Shown here: positions 42,425-49,891 of the stretch, piece after piece | Position numbering within the stretch: position 1 is the stretch's first letter | Layout of the letters: every line of letters begins with the position of its first letter | Position numbers and translations under genes: made by a program | The notes under the pieces: model-generated | The model's input: only the letters and a program-made list of their open reading frames with translations | The model's database searches: none | What the model was told of the DNA's origin: nothing | From: an uncultured Dorea sp. | GTDB lineage: Bacteria > Bacillota > Clostridia > Lachnospirales > Lachnospiraceae | Assembly: GCA_910579925.1 (NCBI GenBank) | Contig: CAJTVY010000025.1 | Location: 1 to 49,936 of the forward strand | Direction of reading: 5' to 3' | DNA: 49,936 nucleotides

Positions 42425-43655
42425 AAAGATTTACTTTTTCTTTCAGAAAAAGTGGATTTCAATACCAGGGCTGGTTCTGACTGTTTTTGGATTATTTGGT
42501 TTTGGGATTATGATTTCTTACCGCCGCTCGTATTCTACGAAGCTGATACTTTTTTTTGGATTATTTGTGAATATATATATGGGGATCGGGTTGATCCTTC
42601 TCTTGAAACAATATCTGAAGCAGCAGTATCAGGAATGGAACGAGGAGAGGGAACATGACTATGAGGAGTGGAAGGTAAGTGAGTCGGCTTCCAGAAAACG
42701 AATCTGCCAGGCCTTTGCGATCTGCGGTATAGCGGCGGTATGGTATCTGTATAGTCTTGTAAATGATAATGGTTACTGGGGCTGGTACCGTAATTATGCG
42801 ACCGGTTATGTTCTGGTTATTTCCGTTCTGGTTCAGTTTCTGGCGGCAAAGAAAGTGGTTCGAAAATTCTGGTACGGGAAACTGGACGGCGTTATGGCTC
42901 AGATGGACAGAATTCAGGCGGTACGGCTTGAGGAAGCGCTGGAGATAGAGAGGAAAAGTCTTGAAAAGGTATCGCGCAGCGATCAGCTCAGGGTTGATCT
43001 GATTACGAATGTATCCCATGATCTGAAGACGCCTCTTACTTCCATGGTCGGTTATATTGAACTGATTAAAAAGGAGGAACTGAGCGATATTGTGCGGGAT
43101 TATGTTGAAGTGGTTTCGGCACGGACGGAGAAACTTAAGGAGATGATCAACAGCCTTTTTTCTCTTGCCAAGGCGAGCAGCGGCAATGTGGAACTGCACA
43201 AAGAGAATTTTGAAGTAAACCGGCTGATTGAACAGATTTTTGCGGACATGGATGATCGCATTAGGGAAAGTGGTCTGGAGTTTGCAATGCAGCTGACTGA
43301 CATGAGTACGCAGATTTATTCGGATAACAGTTATTTCTACCGTATCTGTCAGAATCTGATTGAGAATGCGCTGAAATATTCTGCCAAAGGAACCCGTGTA
43401 TTTGTGAAAACGTATCTGAAGGAAGAGACAAGGAAGAAGATCTGTATCGAGATTACGAATACTGCCGGATACTTCATGGATTTTACAAAGGACGATATAC
43501 TGGAACGGTTCGTGCGCGGGGATCAGTCAAGGACGAGCGAAGGCAACGGGCTGGGGCTTGCGATTGTGAGCGCCTATGCGAAGGCATTGGACGGAGAGTT
43601 TGATATCAGGATAGACTGCGATCAGTTTAAGGCGTGCCTGGAATTTGAAATCTAA
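42396..43655 (+). CDS. Membrane sensor histidine kinase
   Basis: A 419-residue kinase starting at TTG inside the response-regulator gene, so translation is coupled. Four membrane helices occupy about residues 24-45, 50-70, 103-124 and 137-155, with only short outside loops. It therefore likely senses within the membrane or through the partner ABC transporter. Cytoplasmic motifs: H-box NVSHDLKTPLTSM (His about 208), N-box QNLIENALKYSA, then F- and G-boxes LERFVRGDQSRTSEGNGLGLAIV. No HAMP or PAS domain is evident. This is the intramembrane-sensing style found beside peptide-responsive ABC modules. Confidence 0.93.
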   Translation: MDTKWKNIVEKIYFFFQKKWISIPGLVLTVFGLFGFGIMISYRRSYSTKLILFFGLFVNIYMGIGLILLLKQYLKQQYQEWNEEREHDYEEWKVSESASRKRICQAFAICGIAAVWYLYSLVNDNGYWGWYRNYATGYVLVISVLVQFLAAKKVVRKFWYGKLDGVMAQMDRIQAVRLEEALEIERKSLEKVSRSDQLRVDLITNVSHDLKTPLTSMVGYIELIKKEELSDIVRDYVEVVSARTEKLKEMINSLFSLAKASSGNVELHKENFEVNRLIEQIFADMDDRIRESGLEFAMQLTDMSTQIYSDNSYFYRICQNLIENALKYSAKGTRVFVKTYLKEETRKKICIEITNTAGYFMDFTKDDILERFVRGDQSRTSEGNGLGLAIVSAYAKALDGEFDIRIDCDQFKACLEFEI

Positions 43656-43684
43656 AAGAAAAGCTTTTGTCTATATAAAAAGGC

Positions 43685-43724
43685 CTGCCGGGAAGTGAAT
43701 TTCTATCGCTTCCCGGCAGTTTCT
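43685..43724. terminator. Bidirectional terminator between kinase and chemoreceptor
   Basis: CTGCCGGGAAGTGA (43685-43698) and TCGCTTCCCGGCAG (43706-43719) form a 14-bp stem with one G-U pair, followed by TTTCTTGTT; an A-rich side serves the other strand. Confidence 0.88.
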
Positions 43725-43763
43725 TGTTATGCCTTAACTCTCAAATATTCTGTTCCCGGCATG

Positions 43764-45548
43764 TTATTTCTCAAATGATTCAAACTGACCTGTCTTAAGG
43801 GCTTTCTGGTAATTCTCGTTGGCCTGCCGGATAAACGCTTCGTCATTCCGTTTCTCTGGCGGTATGTATGCGCGACCCATCTGTCTCTGACGGAGATTGA
43901 ACTGGTTCATCTCTTCTTCAAGAAGCCTTGCGTCTTCACGCATCTCAGTACTTGCAGCAGCAGCCTCCTCGTTCACGGACAGATTCGATGTAATTGATTC
44001 ATTAATAAATTCAACCTGCTCGTGGATACGTGAAATTGCATCCTCCTGTTTCTGGGAAGAGTTTGAGATATTATTTACCGTTTCAATAATACTGTCAAGA
44101 TCATTAACTACATGCTGGAAGGTTTCAAACGCCTCTGAACTGATCTGGCTTCCATCCTTCGTTGCACACATGGTAGCTTCAATCAACTGTTTACTCTCAT
44201 TAGCGGCATCGGCGCTCTTAAGAGCAAGAACGCGTACTTCGTCCGCAACCACAGCAAATCCTTTTCCTGCTTCTCCTGCGCGGGCCGCCTCTACTGCTGC
44301 ATTTAATGCCAGAATGTTCGTCTGGAAAGCAATATCGTCAATTAATTTGATGACATTGGCGATCTTCTGGGATGACCTGTTGATCTCGTCTACAGACTTA
44401 ACCAGAAGTCCCATCTTGGCATTACTGTCCTGCATATCCTGCAGAATGGAATGAGACAGTTCGGTCGCATGCTGAACCTCGATTCCGTTCTGAGTTACCA
44501 GCTCTCTGGTCTCATCCGTGGAACTGTTCAGTTCATTAATCGCAATCACCTGCTTTGAGGCCGTGTCTGCAAGCATCTGGCTTGCATTCGCAATATTCTG
44601 CGAAGCAGTTGCAACAGACATTGCAATCTCAATGATCTTTGCAAACATGAAATCGTTGGACTGCACAAGGTGGTACAGATTCCTTCCCAGTGAGTCTTCC
44701 TGGGAACGGATATTAACGAAAACAGTCATGTCGCCCTGGGCAAGACGTTTTACTACGTCCACATTCTCTTGAATACTTTCAACCATTCGCTGGAATGAAT
44801 GGATCATAGAACCGATCTCGTTGTCTTCGTTGCCTTTCAATACCTTCTGATCAAACTCAATCTTATCTGCGCCTATGGAAAGCTTCTCTGACCATTCTGC
44901 TACGGCAGTGATCGGACGAGAGATCTGCTTCGCCGAGCGGTTACCATAGAATAATGCAACGATGAATACTAACAGAGCGCATACAATATTCAGTATAATC
45001 ATAATGAAAATCAGTTTATCCATCTTTTCTGAAGCCTGATTAGCAATCGTCTGATACTGTGAGGACATCTTGCCTAATCCATCAATTACCTGTTTCGTCA
45101 GAGGCTTGAGATCCTGGGTGAATCTTGCGTATGCCGCAGATGAATCTGTCTTGGCAAGTTCCAGAATGTCAGAAGCTAACGTATGCATCTCCTGGTGAGG
45201 ATCCTGAATCGCTGTTAAGGTATTGCGGATTGTGGAATCAGTGAGGTCTGAGTCATTCACACCTGCCATCCACTGCCCCAAAAGGCAGGTATTATAATCC
45301 AGACTTCCCTCAAACTCTGTTCCGTTCAGTATACTTTGATTAAACATCTCCAGCCATTCATAGTGCTTCGCCAGTGCGGACTGAGTGGCCGCCTGATTAT
45401 TCCGATTGCTGGATACGGTACGGTAATCTCTGCTGATCTGAATCAGTGAAACCAGAGAGACTACCACTAACAGACACATTACCAGAATTACATGGCGATA
45501 TCCTGATAATATCTGTTTACGGATTGAATTAACTTTCTTTTTCTTCAT
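43764..45548 (-). CDS. Methyl-accepting chemotaxis protein with CZB-like sensor
   Basis: A 594-residue chemoreceptor. The N-terminal helix (about 18-38) and second helix (about 178-200) bound an extracytoplasmic sensor. That sensor has the zinc-binding signature of the CZB domain: His62 in HYEWL, Cys88 in CLLGQW, and His118 and His122 in HQEMH. HAMP-like and signalling regions follow, with the conserved tip around AGKGFAVVADEVRVLALKSA that binds CheA/CheW. No terminal CheR-tether pentapeptide is seen (C-terminus QFESFEK). A clear promoter precedes it. Zinc or oxidant (HOCl-type) sensing is known for CZB relatives, so that is an inference here. Confidence 0.9.
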   Translation of the reverse strand: MKKKKVNSIRKQILSGYRHVILVMCLLVVVSLVSLIQISRDYRTVSSNRNNQAATQSALAKHYEWLEMFNQSILNGTEFEGSLDYNTCLLGQWMAGVNDSDLTDSTIRNTLTAIQDPHQEMHTLASDILELAKTDSSAAYARFTQDLKPLTKQVIDGLGKMSSQYQTIANQASEKMDKLIFIMIILNIVCALLVFIVALFYGNRSAKQISRPITAVAEWSEKLSIGADKIEFDQKVLKGNEDNEIGSMIHSFQRMVESIQENVDVVKRLAQGDMTVFVNIRSQEDSLGRNLYHLVQSNDFMFAKIIEIAMSVATASQNIANASQMLADTASKQVIAINELNSSTDETRELVTQNGIEVQHATELSHSILQDMQDSNAKMGLLVKSVDEINRSSQKIANVIKLIDDIAFQTNILALNAAVEAARAGEAGKGFAVVADEVRVLALKSADAANESKQLIEATMCATKDGSQISSEAFETFQHVVNDLDSIIETVNNISNSSQKQEDAISRIHEQVEFINESITSNLSVNEEAAAASTEMREDARLLEEEMNQFNLRQRQMGRAYIPPEKRNDEAFIRQANENYQKALKTGQFESFEK

Positions 45549-45602
45549 TTCATCCTTCCTCTTTTTGCAATTGTGTTGATCCTGTAGTTCAAATCTTTTT
45601 TT

Positions 45603-45631
45603 ATTATATCAAAACCTATGTAATTGTTCAA
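45603..45631 (-). promoter_or_regulatory. Promoter of the chemoreceptor gene
   Basis: On the minus strand, TTGAAC (45631-45626), 17-bp spacer, TATAAT (45608-45603). It is a sigma-A type promoter, not the flagellar sigma-28 type. The rest of 45549-45771 is AT-rich and also holds the weaker start region of the GNAT gene. Confidence 0.8.
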
Positions 45632-45771
45632 GTAGGGATTCATGAAAATAATAACTTTTACTGTTTTGTACGTGATTTTACAGATTTAACGATCTAAAGA
45701 AAATTTCGGGACAGATCACAGAGAATATGTTAAAATGAGTAGGAAATTTAAAAAGGCAGGAAAAGGATGGA

Positions 45772-46533
45772 ATGATTTACGAACTTAAACAGACCGAAAA
45801 AGCGGAGAGATTATTTAAAGACTGGCAGGAGACAATGGTATGGTCCTGTCTGCAGGGTGTGATGGGAAGGGTTTATGCAGATTCTGTGGAGCGGCCGGTG
45901 ACTGCTATGGCAAGGTTAGGAGATTTCTGTTTTCTTGCAGGAAAGCCGGATAAAGAGTTTGTGCTGTTTGGGCATGGCTATGGAGGTCATGAGTTTGTGA
46001 TTATGGTTCCGCAGGATGAGCAGTGGGCAAAGCTGATTGAGAAATGCTGCAAAGGAAATGCCAGAAGAGTTGTCCGGTATGCGATAAAGAAAGAGACGGA
46101 TGCTTTTGACCAGGAGAGACTTGTGAATTTTGCAAAGGGGTTGCCGGACGGATTCGTTTTCTCTATGATGGATGAACATTTGTTCTGGTATTGTAAGGGA
46201 GTCGCCTGGTGCAGGGACTGGGTGGCGCAGTACGATGATTATGCCGCTTATCGGAACTGGGGGCTTGGAGTAGTGGTTCTGAAGGATGGAGAAGTGGTTT
46301 CAGGGGCGTCCTCCTATTCTGGTTACCGGGGAGGAATAGAGATTCAGATTGATACCAGGGAAGATTACCAGAGACAGGGTCTCGCCTGTGCATGCGGGGC
46401 AAAGCTGATTCTGGAATGCCAGAGACGGGGGCTGTATCCAAGCTGGGATGCACAGAATCCGGCGTCGGTGGCTTTGGCGGAGAAGCTGGGGTATCGTCTG
46501 GATCATGAGTATATGGCTTTTGAAGTCCTGTAA
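45772..46533 (+). CDS. GNAT-family N-acetyltransferase
   Basis: A 253-residue acetyltransferase of the GNAT_acetyltran (PF12746-like) type common in clostridia. The N-terminal half (residues 1 to about 130) is the divergent domain of that group. The C-terminal GNAT core has VVVLKDGEVVSGASSYSGYRGGIEIQIDT followed by the acetyl-CoA loop REDYQRQGLACACGA and NPASVALAEKLGYRLD. The substrate is unknown. The stop codon lies inside the long inverted repeat that follows. It is convergent with the disrupted cotJC gene. Confidence 0.85.
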   Translation: MIYELKQTEKAERLFKDWQETMVWSCLQGVMGRVYADSVERPVTAMARLGDFCFLAGKPDKEFVLFGHGYGGHEFVIMVPQDEQWAKLIEKCCKGNARRVVRYAIKKETDAFDQERLVNFAKGLPDGFVFSMMDEHLFWYCKGVAWCRDWVAQYDDYAAYRNWGLGVVVLKDGEVVSGASSYSGYRGGIEIQIDTREDYQRQGLACACGAKLILECQRRGLYPSWDAQNPASVALAEKLGYRLDHEYMAFEVL

Positions 46534-46592
46534 ATCCAAAGAGGAAAGGAAAATCTCTCGAATAGTTTTACCTTTCTCTTTGGATTTACAGG
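46527..46592. terminator. Long inverted repeat overlapping the GNAT stop codon
   Basis: CCTGTAAATCCAAAGAG (46527-46543) plus GGAAAGG pairs with CCTTT-CTCTTTGGATTTACAGG (46571-46592) over 22 bp with a single bulged G. The GNAT TAA stop is within the first arm. It lies between convergent genes and probably blocks transcripts from both, though the T-run is short. Confidence 0.7.
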
Positions 46593-46601
46593 GTTTAAGC
46601 A

Positions 46602-46697
46602 TTAGTCGCGGGGACGGATATCAAACTCAGGGTTGATGGCGTAGAAGTTCTTGCTGTCTAAGTGATCCTGAATAATTCTTAAGGATTCACCGAAACG
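46602..46697 (-). pseudogene. cotJC: cotJC 3' fragment (spore coat, Mn-catalase family)
   Basis: The last 32 codons of a CotJC-type protein, in frame RFGESLRIIQDHLDSK then NFYAINPEFDIRPRD and TAA at 46604-46602. CotJC is a manganese-catalase-family inner spore coat protein. The reading frame enters from the element at the core CGTTTCGG (46697-46690). The adjoining upstream part of the same gene reappears at 49093-49226. Joining the two gives an uninterrupted HYQRFGESLRIIQ frame, which shows that the element split the gene precisely. Confidence 0.85.
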
Positions 46698-46747
46698 GGA
46701 AGATTGAAGTAGATTTACCCCAAAAAAGATAGCGGTTAAAATCCGCC

Positions 46748-48256
46748 TTAGATTTTCCATGTGATTTCAATATTCCCGTTTGCTATCTTAATTACTTTGA
46801 TTAAAGTGTCAACGACTGTCTGCTTATCCTCAAAGGTAATCTTATCCCATTTCTCTACATGGTCTGTTATCTGTCCGATTTTATCACCTGCTTTAGAAAC
46901 GGTGAGAGAAAGAAGTTCTTCCTGTAAGGTCTGGCGTTCAGTATCTAACTCGGTAATCTTATCATTGATGTATTTCATCAAAACGCTATTGGCATTTGCT
47001 ACTTTTGAAAGCAGGTCGTTGATTTCCTCGTCGATTTGCGTCAAACGGATTTTTGTTTTTGATAATTGGGGATTTGCCTCAGCGTCTTTTCCACTGGATA
47101 TTTGTTTAAACTCTGACAGTCTGTCACGGATAGCGTTCAGCATGTATTCTTCCAGAACGTCGGCATAGATAGTACAGCCGGTTCCTTTGCAAGCTTGGCT
47201 GTTTCCTACGCAGCTACATACAAAATAGCGTCCGTGTTTTGTCTTTGCTTTTCTCACTACCAATGCATAACCGCAATTACCACATTTTACTTTTCCTACC
47301 AGCCATGAATTTTTAGCCTTGCAGGTCTTAGTTGACTGGCGGTTATTCAGACAGCGTACCCGACATGCTATCCATGTCTTAGAGGGGATAAATCCCTTAT
47401 GTGGCGCTAACACAATTTCTTTATCAGCAAGGTCGCATTGTTTTCTGGTCTTTGAGACCGTTCCCCTGTAGAGATAACAAGCATTGTAGCCTGTAAAATC
47501 ACTTGCAGGATTGAAGATGTTCGCACCTTGACTTTTATAGAAATTGTACACATCAATATCCGCTTCTACATAGATAGGATTTCTCAACATTTCACTTAAC
47601 CTTGCGGTACTCCAATTAGCACCTCGTAAGTTTTTAATACCGTGATGATTAAGATACCGCATAATTTCACCAAGCGAATTTGACGGGTCAGCATACATGG
47701 AATAAATAAGTTTCAGTTGTTCGCTTTCCTCTGGAACTTCTTCATACATGGAAGTGCGGACATTATCAATTACCGCATCCACAAGCCGGAAACCATAAGG
47801 AATACGACCACCCATGTAAAAACCATGCTTACACCTTGCATAATAAGCGTCTGTTACTCGTTTCTGTATTGTTTCCCGTTCAAGCTGTGCAAAGACAATA
47901 CAGATATTCAACATAGCTCTGCCGATTGGAGCTGATGTGTCGAATTTCTCTGTTGAGGAAACAAATTCTACATTGTATTTTTGAAATACTTCCATCATGT
48001 TAGCAAAGTCCAGTATCGAACGGCTGATACGGTCTAGCTTGTAGACGATAACTCGCTTGATTTTACCGGCTTTGATGTCAGACATCATTTTTTCAAAATC
48101 CGGTCTGTTTGTATTCTTTCCACTGAATCCCCTGTCTGCATATTCAATATAAGGGTCTCCGTGGGTTTCATATTTACAATACTCAAGCTGGCTTTCAACG
48201 GATATACTGTCTTTCTTTTCTATTGATTGGCGTCCATATAATGCGTCATACATCAT
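46748..48256 (-). CDS. Large serine recombinase
   Basis: A 502-residue site-specific recombinase. The N-terminal resolvase domain has the catalytic Ser11 in YGRQS, then SVESQ, DRGFSGKNTNRPDF, VYKLDRISRS and the arginines of the active site. A recombinase domain (GRIPYGFRLVD...LNHHGIKNLRG...WSTARLSEMLRNPIY) follows. Next are a zinc ribbon (CGNCGYALVVRKAKTKHGRYFVCSC...ACKGTGC) and a coiled coil (about 405-470). I start at 48256 (ATGATG), seven bases after GGAGGG; the longer in-frame start at 48301 is unlikely. Its gene end lies about 50 bp from the attachment core, the usual place for an integrase. Confidence 0.93.
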   Translation of the reverse strand: MMYDALYGRQSIEKKDSISVESQLEYCKYETHGDPYIEYADRGFSGKNTNRPDFEKMMSDIKAGKIKRVIVYKLDRISRSILDFANMMEVFQKYNVEFVSSTEKFDTSAPIGRAMLNICIVFAQLERETIQKRVTDAYYARCKHGFYMGGRIPYGFRLVDAVIDNVRTSMYEEVPEESEQLKLIYSMYADPSNSLGEIMRYLNHHGIKNLRGANWSTARLSEMLRNPIYVEADIDVYNFYKSQGANIFNPASDFTGYNACYLYRGTVSKTRKQCDLADKEIVLAPHKGFIPSKTWIACRVRCLNNRQSTKTCKAKNSWLVGKVKCGNCGYALVVRKAKTKHGRYFVCSCVGNSQACKGTGCTIYADVLEEYMLNAIRDRLSEFKQISSGKDAEANPQLSKTKIRLTQIDEEINDLLSKVANANSVLMKYINDKITELDTERQTLQEELLSLTVSKAGDKIGQITDHVEKWDKITFEDKQTVVDTLIKVIKIANGNIEITWKI

Positions 48257-48339
48257 CTCTTTGCCCTCCCGACAAGGACGTATGACATAAGCCGCCCACA
48301 CTTATATTATACCATCGAACGTATATTCTTTCGACAAAA

Positions 48340-48504
48340 TCAATCATATTTTTTAAATATCTGGAATAATTGTTTTTCAATTTCCTGTCTGGCAGTTTTT
48401 TGTGATTGTTCTGTATATTGTGGGCGGCGGTTGACTACAATTAGTTTCATTTTTTGCTGATTGATTCTATCTTTATCAATCGTATAAGATATTTTATCCT
48501 CCAT
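48340..48504 (-). CDS. 54-residue ORF upstream of the recombinase
   Basis: A short ORF with a good ribosome site (AAGGGGGTATGTTTT before ATG at 48504). It encodes a basic, probably helical protein beginning MEDKISYTIDKDRINQQK and containing LIVVNRRPQYTEQ, with C-terminus QLFQIFKKYD. It is in the same direction as the recombinase, 84 nt upstream. The size, position and charge fit a recombination directionality factor or small transposon protein, but no family is recognised with certainty. Confidence 0.55.
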   Translation of the reverse strand: MEDKISYTIDKDRINQQKMKLIVVNRRPQYTEQSQKTARQEIEKQLFQIFKKYD

Positions 48505-48615
48505 AAAACATACCCCCTTACAGGTGCTTTTGTATATCTTATGAAAGACAGCAAGTACCTATTTGATTAATCTGCATTTGTATGTATAATTTTATTTAAC
48601 AGAACTTAAAGGAGA

Positions 48616-48867
48616 ATGCAGTTGATTATGAAAATAAAACAGGATATCTCTATAGGCGATAATCTTCGTACTCTTAGAAAAAAAGCAGGTTTGTCTCAAG
48701 AAGAAGTGGCGGTAAAATTGCAGGTATTAGGGCAGTCGATAAGCCGAGAAATCATATCACAAATGGAATGTGGAAAACATAGTATCCGAATAAGTGTATT
48801 GTTGGCAATGAAAGAAATCTATAAAGTAAAGTCAATGGATGATTTTTTTGACGGTCTATCTTTGTAG
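48616..48867 (+). CDS. XRE-family HTH regulator
   Basis: A small Cro/CI-type DNA-binding protein of up to 83 residues: IGDNLRTLRKKAGLSQEEVAVKL, then ISREIISQMECGKHSIRISVLLAMKEIYKV, a complete helix-turn-helix. Start ambiguity: GGAG (48611-48614) is one base from ATG 48616, seven from TTG 48622 and 13 from ATG 48628, so the TTG may be the true start. It diverges from the 54-codon ORF and the recombinase, so it is the likely repressor of the element's minus-strand genes. Confidence 0.85.
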   Translation: MQLIMKIKQDISIGDNLRTLRKKAGLSQEEVAVKLQVLGQSISREIISQMECGKHSIRISVLLAMKEIYKVKSMDDFFDGLSL

Positions 48868-49092
48868 ATATTTTGTAGTCCTCTGTGAGTTTATCAGTAA
48901 CAGAGGAATTTCAATATTTTCCGTATCGAAGTTCGTAACGTAGTCAGAAGAATAAGGCAAGTTCCTTTCAGAGGTAACGGCTTATGCCTGCGTCCTGTGA
49001 ATTTTCTGATTGTTAGTATCTGCTCAAAAGTGCCGTAGTTGTGGGCTTTTGACACCTTTAAATTTTTGTTACAATCTTCCCGATTCGTTTCG
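48868..49092. other. Right end of the element, no gene recognised
   Basis: Between the XRE stop and the right core. It holds an AT-rich tract and the attP arm CAATCTTCCCG (49072-49082). The open frame on the minus strand across this stretch is an artefact of the cotJC fragment running out into element sequence. Confidence 0.5.
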
Positions 49093-49226
49093 CCGAAACG
49101 CTGATAATGTACGATTTCACGTTCTCTTAAGAAACGGATCGGTTCGCAGACTTCCGGGTCTTTGACCAGACGCAGTATGTTGTCGTAGGTAGTTCTTGCT
49201 TTCTGCTCTGCTGCGACCTTGTAAAG
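49093..49226 (-). pseudogene. cotJC: cotJC internal fragment
   Basis: About 44 codons of the same CotJC protein: LYKVAAEQKARTTYDN, ILRLVKDPEVCEPIRFLRE, REIVHYQRFGE. They run up to the core at 49100-49093, after which the frame continues into unrelated element sequence. The upstream side stops matching at about 49226. The N-terminal two-thirds of the gene is therefore absent here, replaced by sequence leading to the adhesin gene. This is a second, independent breakpoint in cotJC. Confidence 0.85.
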
Positions 49227-49367
49227 ACAACAGTAGCAGAAAACCTTGAAAAAGAGTTGTTTTTCGTGGTATAAGCTGTTTCCTGCTGCGATTGCATAAG
49301 AACAAAAATAGAGAAAAAAGAAGATGAAACAAGCTATCCTGCATAGTTCCAATGTTTTCAGCTCCTA

Positions 49368-49397
49368 AGACGTTCAGAAATGAGCGTCTATTTTTTT
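49368..49397 (+). terminator. Terminator/attenuator upstream of the adhesin gene
   Basis: AGACG-TCA (49368-49376) pairs with TGA-CGTCT (49381-49389), with one T/G mismatch each side, followed by ATTTTTTT. It ends about 30 bases before the adhesin ribosome-site region, so it may attenuate that gene. Confidence 0.7.
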
Positions 49398-49426
49398 ACC
49401 CAAAACGAAAGGAGAATCATAACATT

Positions 49427-49891
49427 ATGGAAAAAATCTTGAAACGGTTACTGACAGCGATTCTTGCTATAGCGGCCGTATTTACAACCTTGCCTGTCAC
49501 ACAGCTACATGCTGCTGATTCTGTTTACACTCATTCAGACGGCCACGCAGGTACAGTTGTCAAAGTAACAGACGGCGGCTCAAAAGAATCCACTTTTGAA
49601 GAGGGGTGGCTAAAGGCTGACGGAAAGACGGCTTATTGTATCCAACTAGGCGTAGCGTTCCAATCTGGATATAAGACACGGAAAAACGCTACAGAACGGT
49701 TAAGCGAAACACAAATTAATGACGTGGCTCTGAATCTGGAATACGTCAAAAAGCATACGAAAAGTTATTCTGCCGAACAAGCATACCTGCTCCAACAGTG
49801 TACCGCATGGCGCAGGTTAAGCGTTCATTTAGGCTGGGGATACAAAAATACGCATGTTGCCTATGATGAAATCCCTAAAAGTTGGTGTTAG
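49427..49891 (+). pseudogene. Thioester-domain (TQXA) surface adhesin, truncated
   Basis: A secreted protein start of 154 residues with signal peptide (MEKILKRLLTAILAIAAVF then TTLPVTQLHA, cleavage near ADS). It is followed by a thioester-domain segment whose reactive motif is AYCIQLG; Cys and Gln in such domains form an internal thioester that couples to host surfaces. Relatives continue for hundreds of residues with collagen-binding-type repeats and a sortase signal. Here the frame ends abruptly after DEIPKSWC, with no repeats or LPXTG. Gene type and the AAAGGAG ribosome site resemble adhesins carried on Tn1549-like conjugative elements. Truncation by a later insertion or deletion near 49880 is likely; sequence 49892-49936 is too short to identify. 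Confidence 0.75.

Larger units (their letters stand above)
46690..49100. mobile_element. 2.4-kb serine-recombinase element inserted in cotJC
   Basis: Bounded by core copies CCGAAACG at 46690-46697 and 49093-49100 (an 11 of 12 match when extended: TTCACCGAAACG versus TTCGCCGAAACG), 2403 bp apart. The element ends carry CGGGAAGATTG (46696-46706) and CAATCTTCCCG (49072-49082). In the circular form these become perfect 11-bp inverted arms 16 bp apart, as expected for a large-serine-recombinase attP. Cargo is only the recombinase, a 54-codon ORF and an XRE gene. No conjugation, replication or resistance genes are inside. Confidence 0.8.

Noticed and set aside
48894..49352. 152-codon open frame on the minus strand
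   Set aside because: Its middle is the cotJC fragment read in frame, while both ends are unrelated sequence. It has no convincing ribosome site and is a chance junction frame, not a gene.
49291..49367. 13-codon leader peptide (from ATG 49324) before the terminator upstream of the adhesin
   Set aside because: There is a short frame ending just before the hairpin, but no codon bias or control signal beyond chance is visible.
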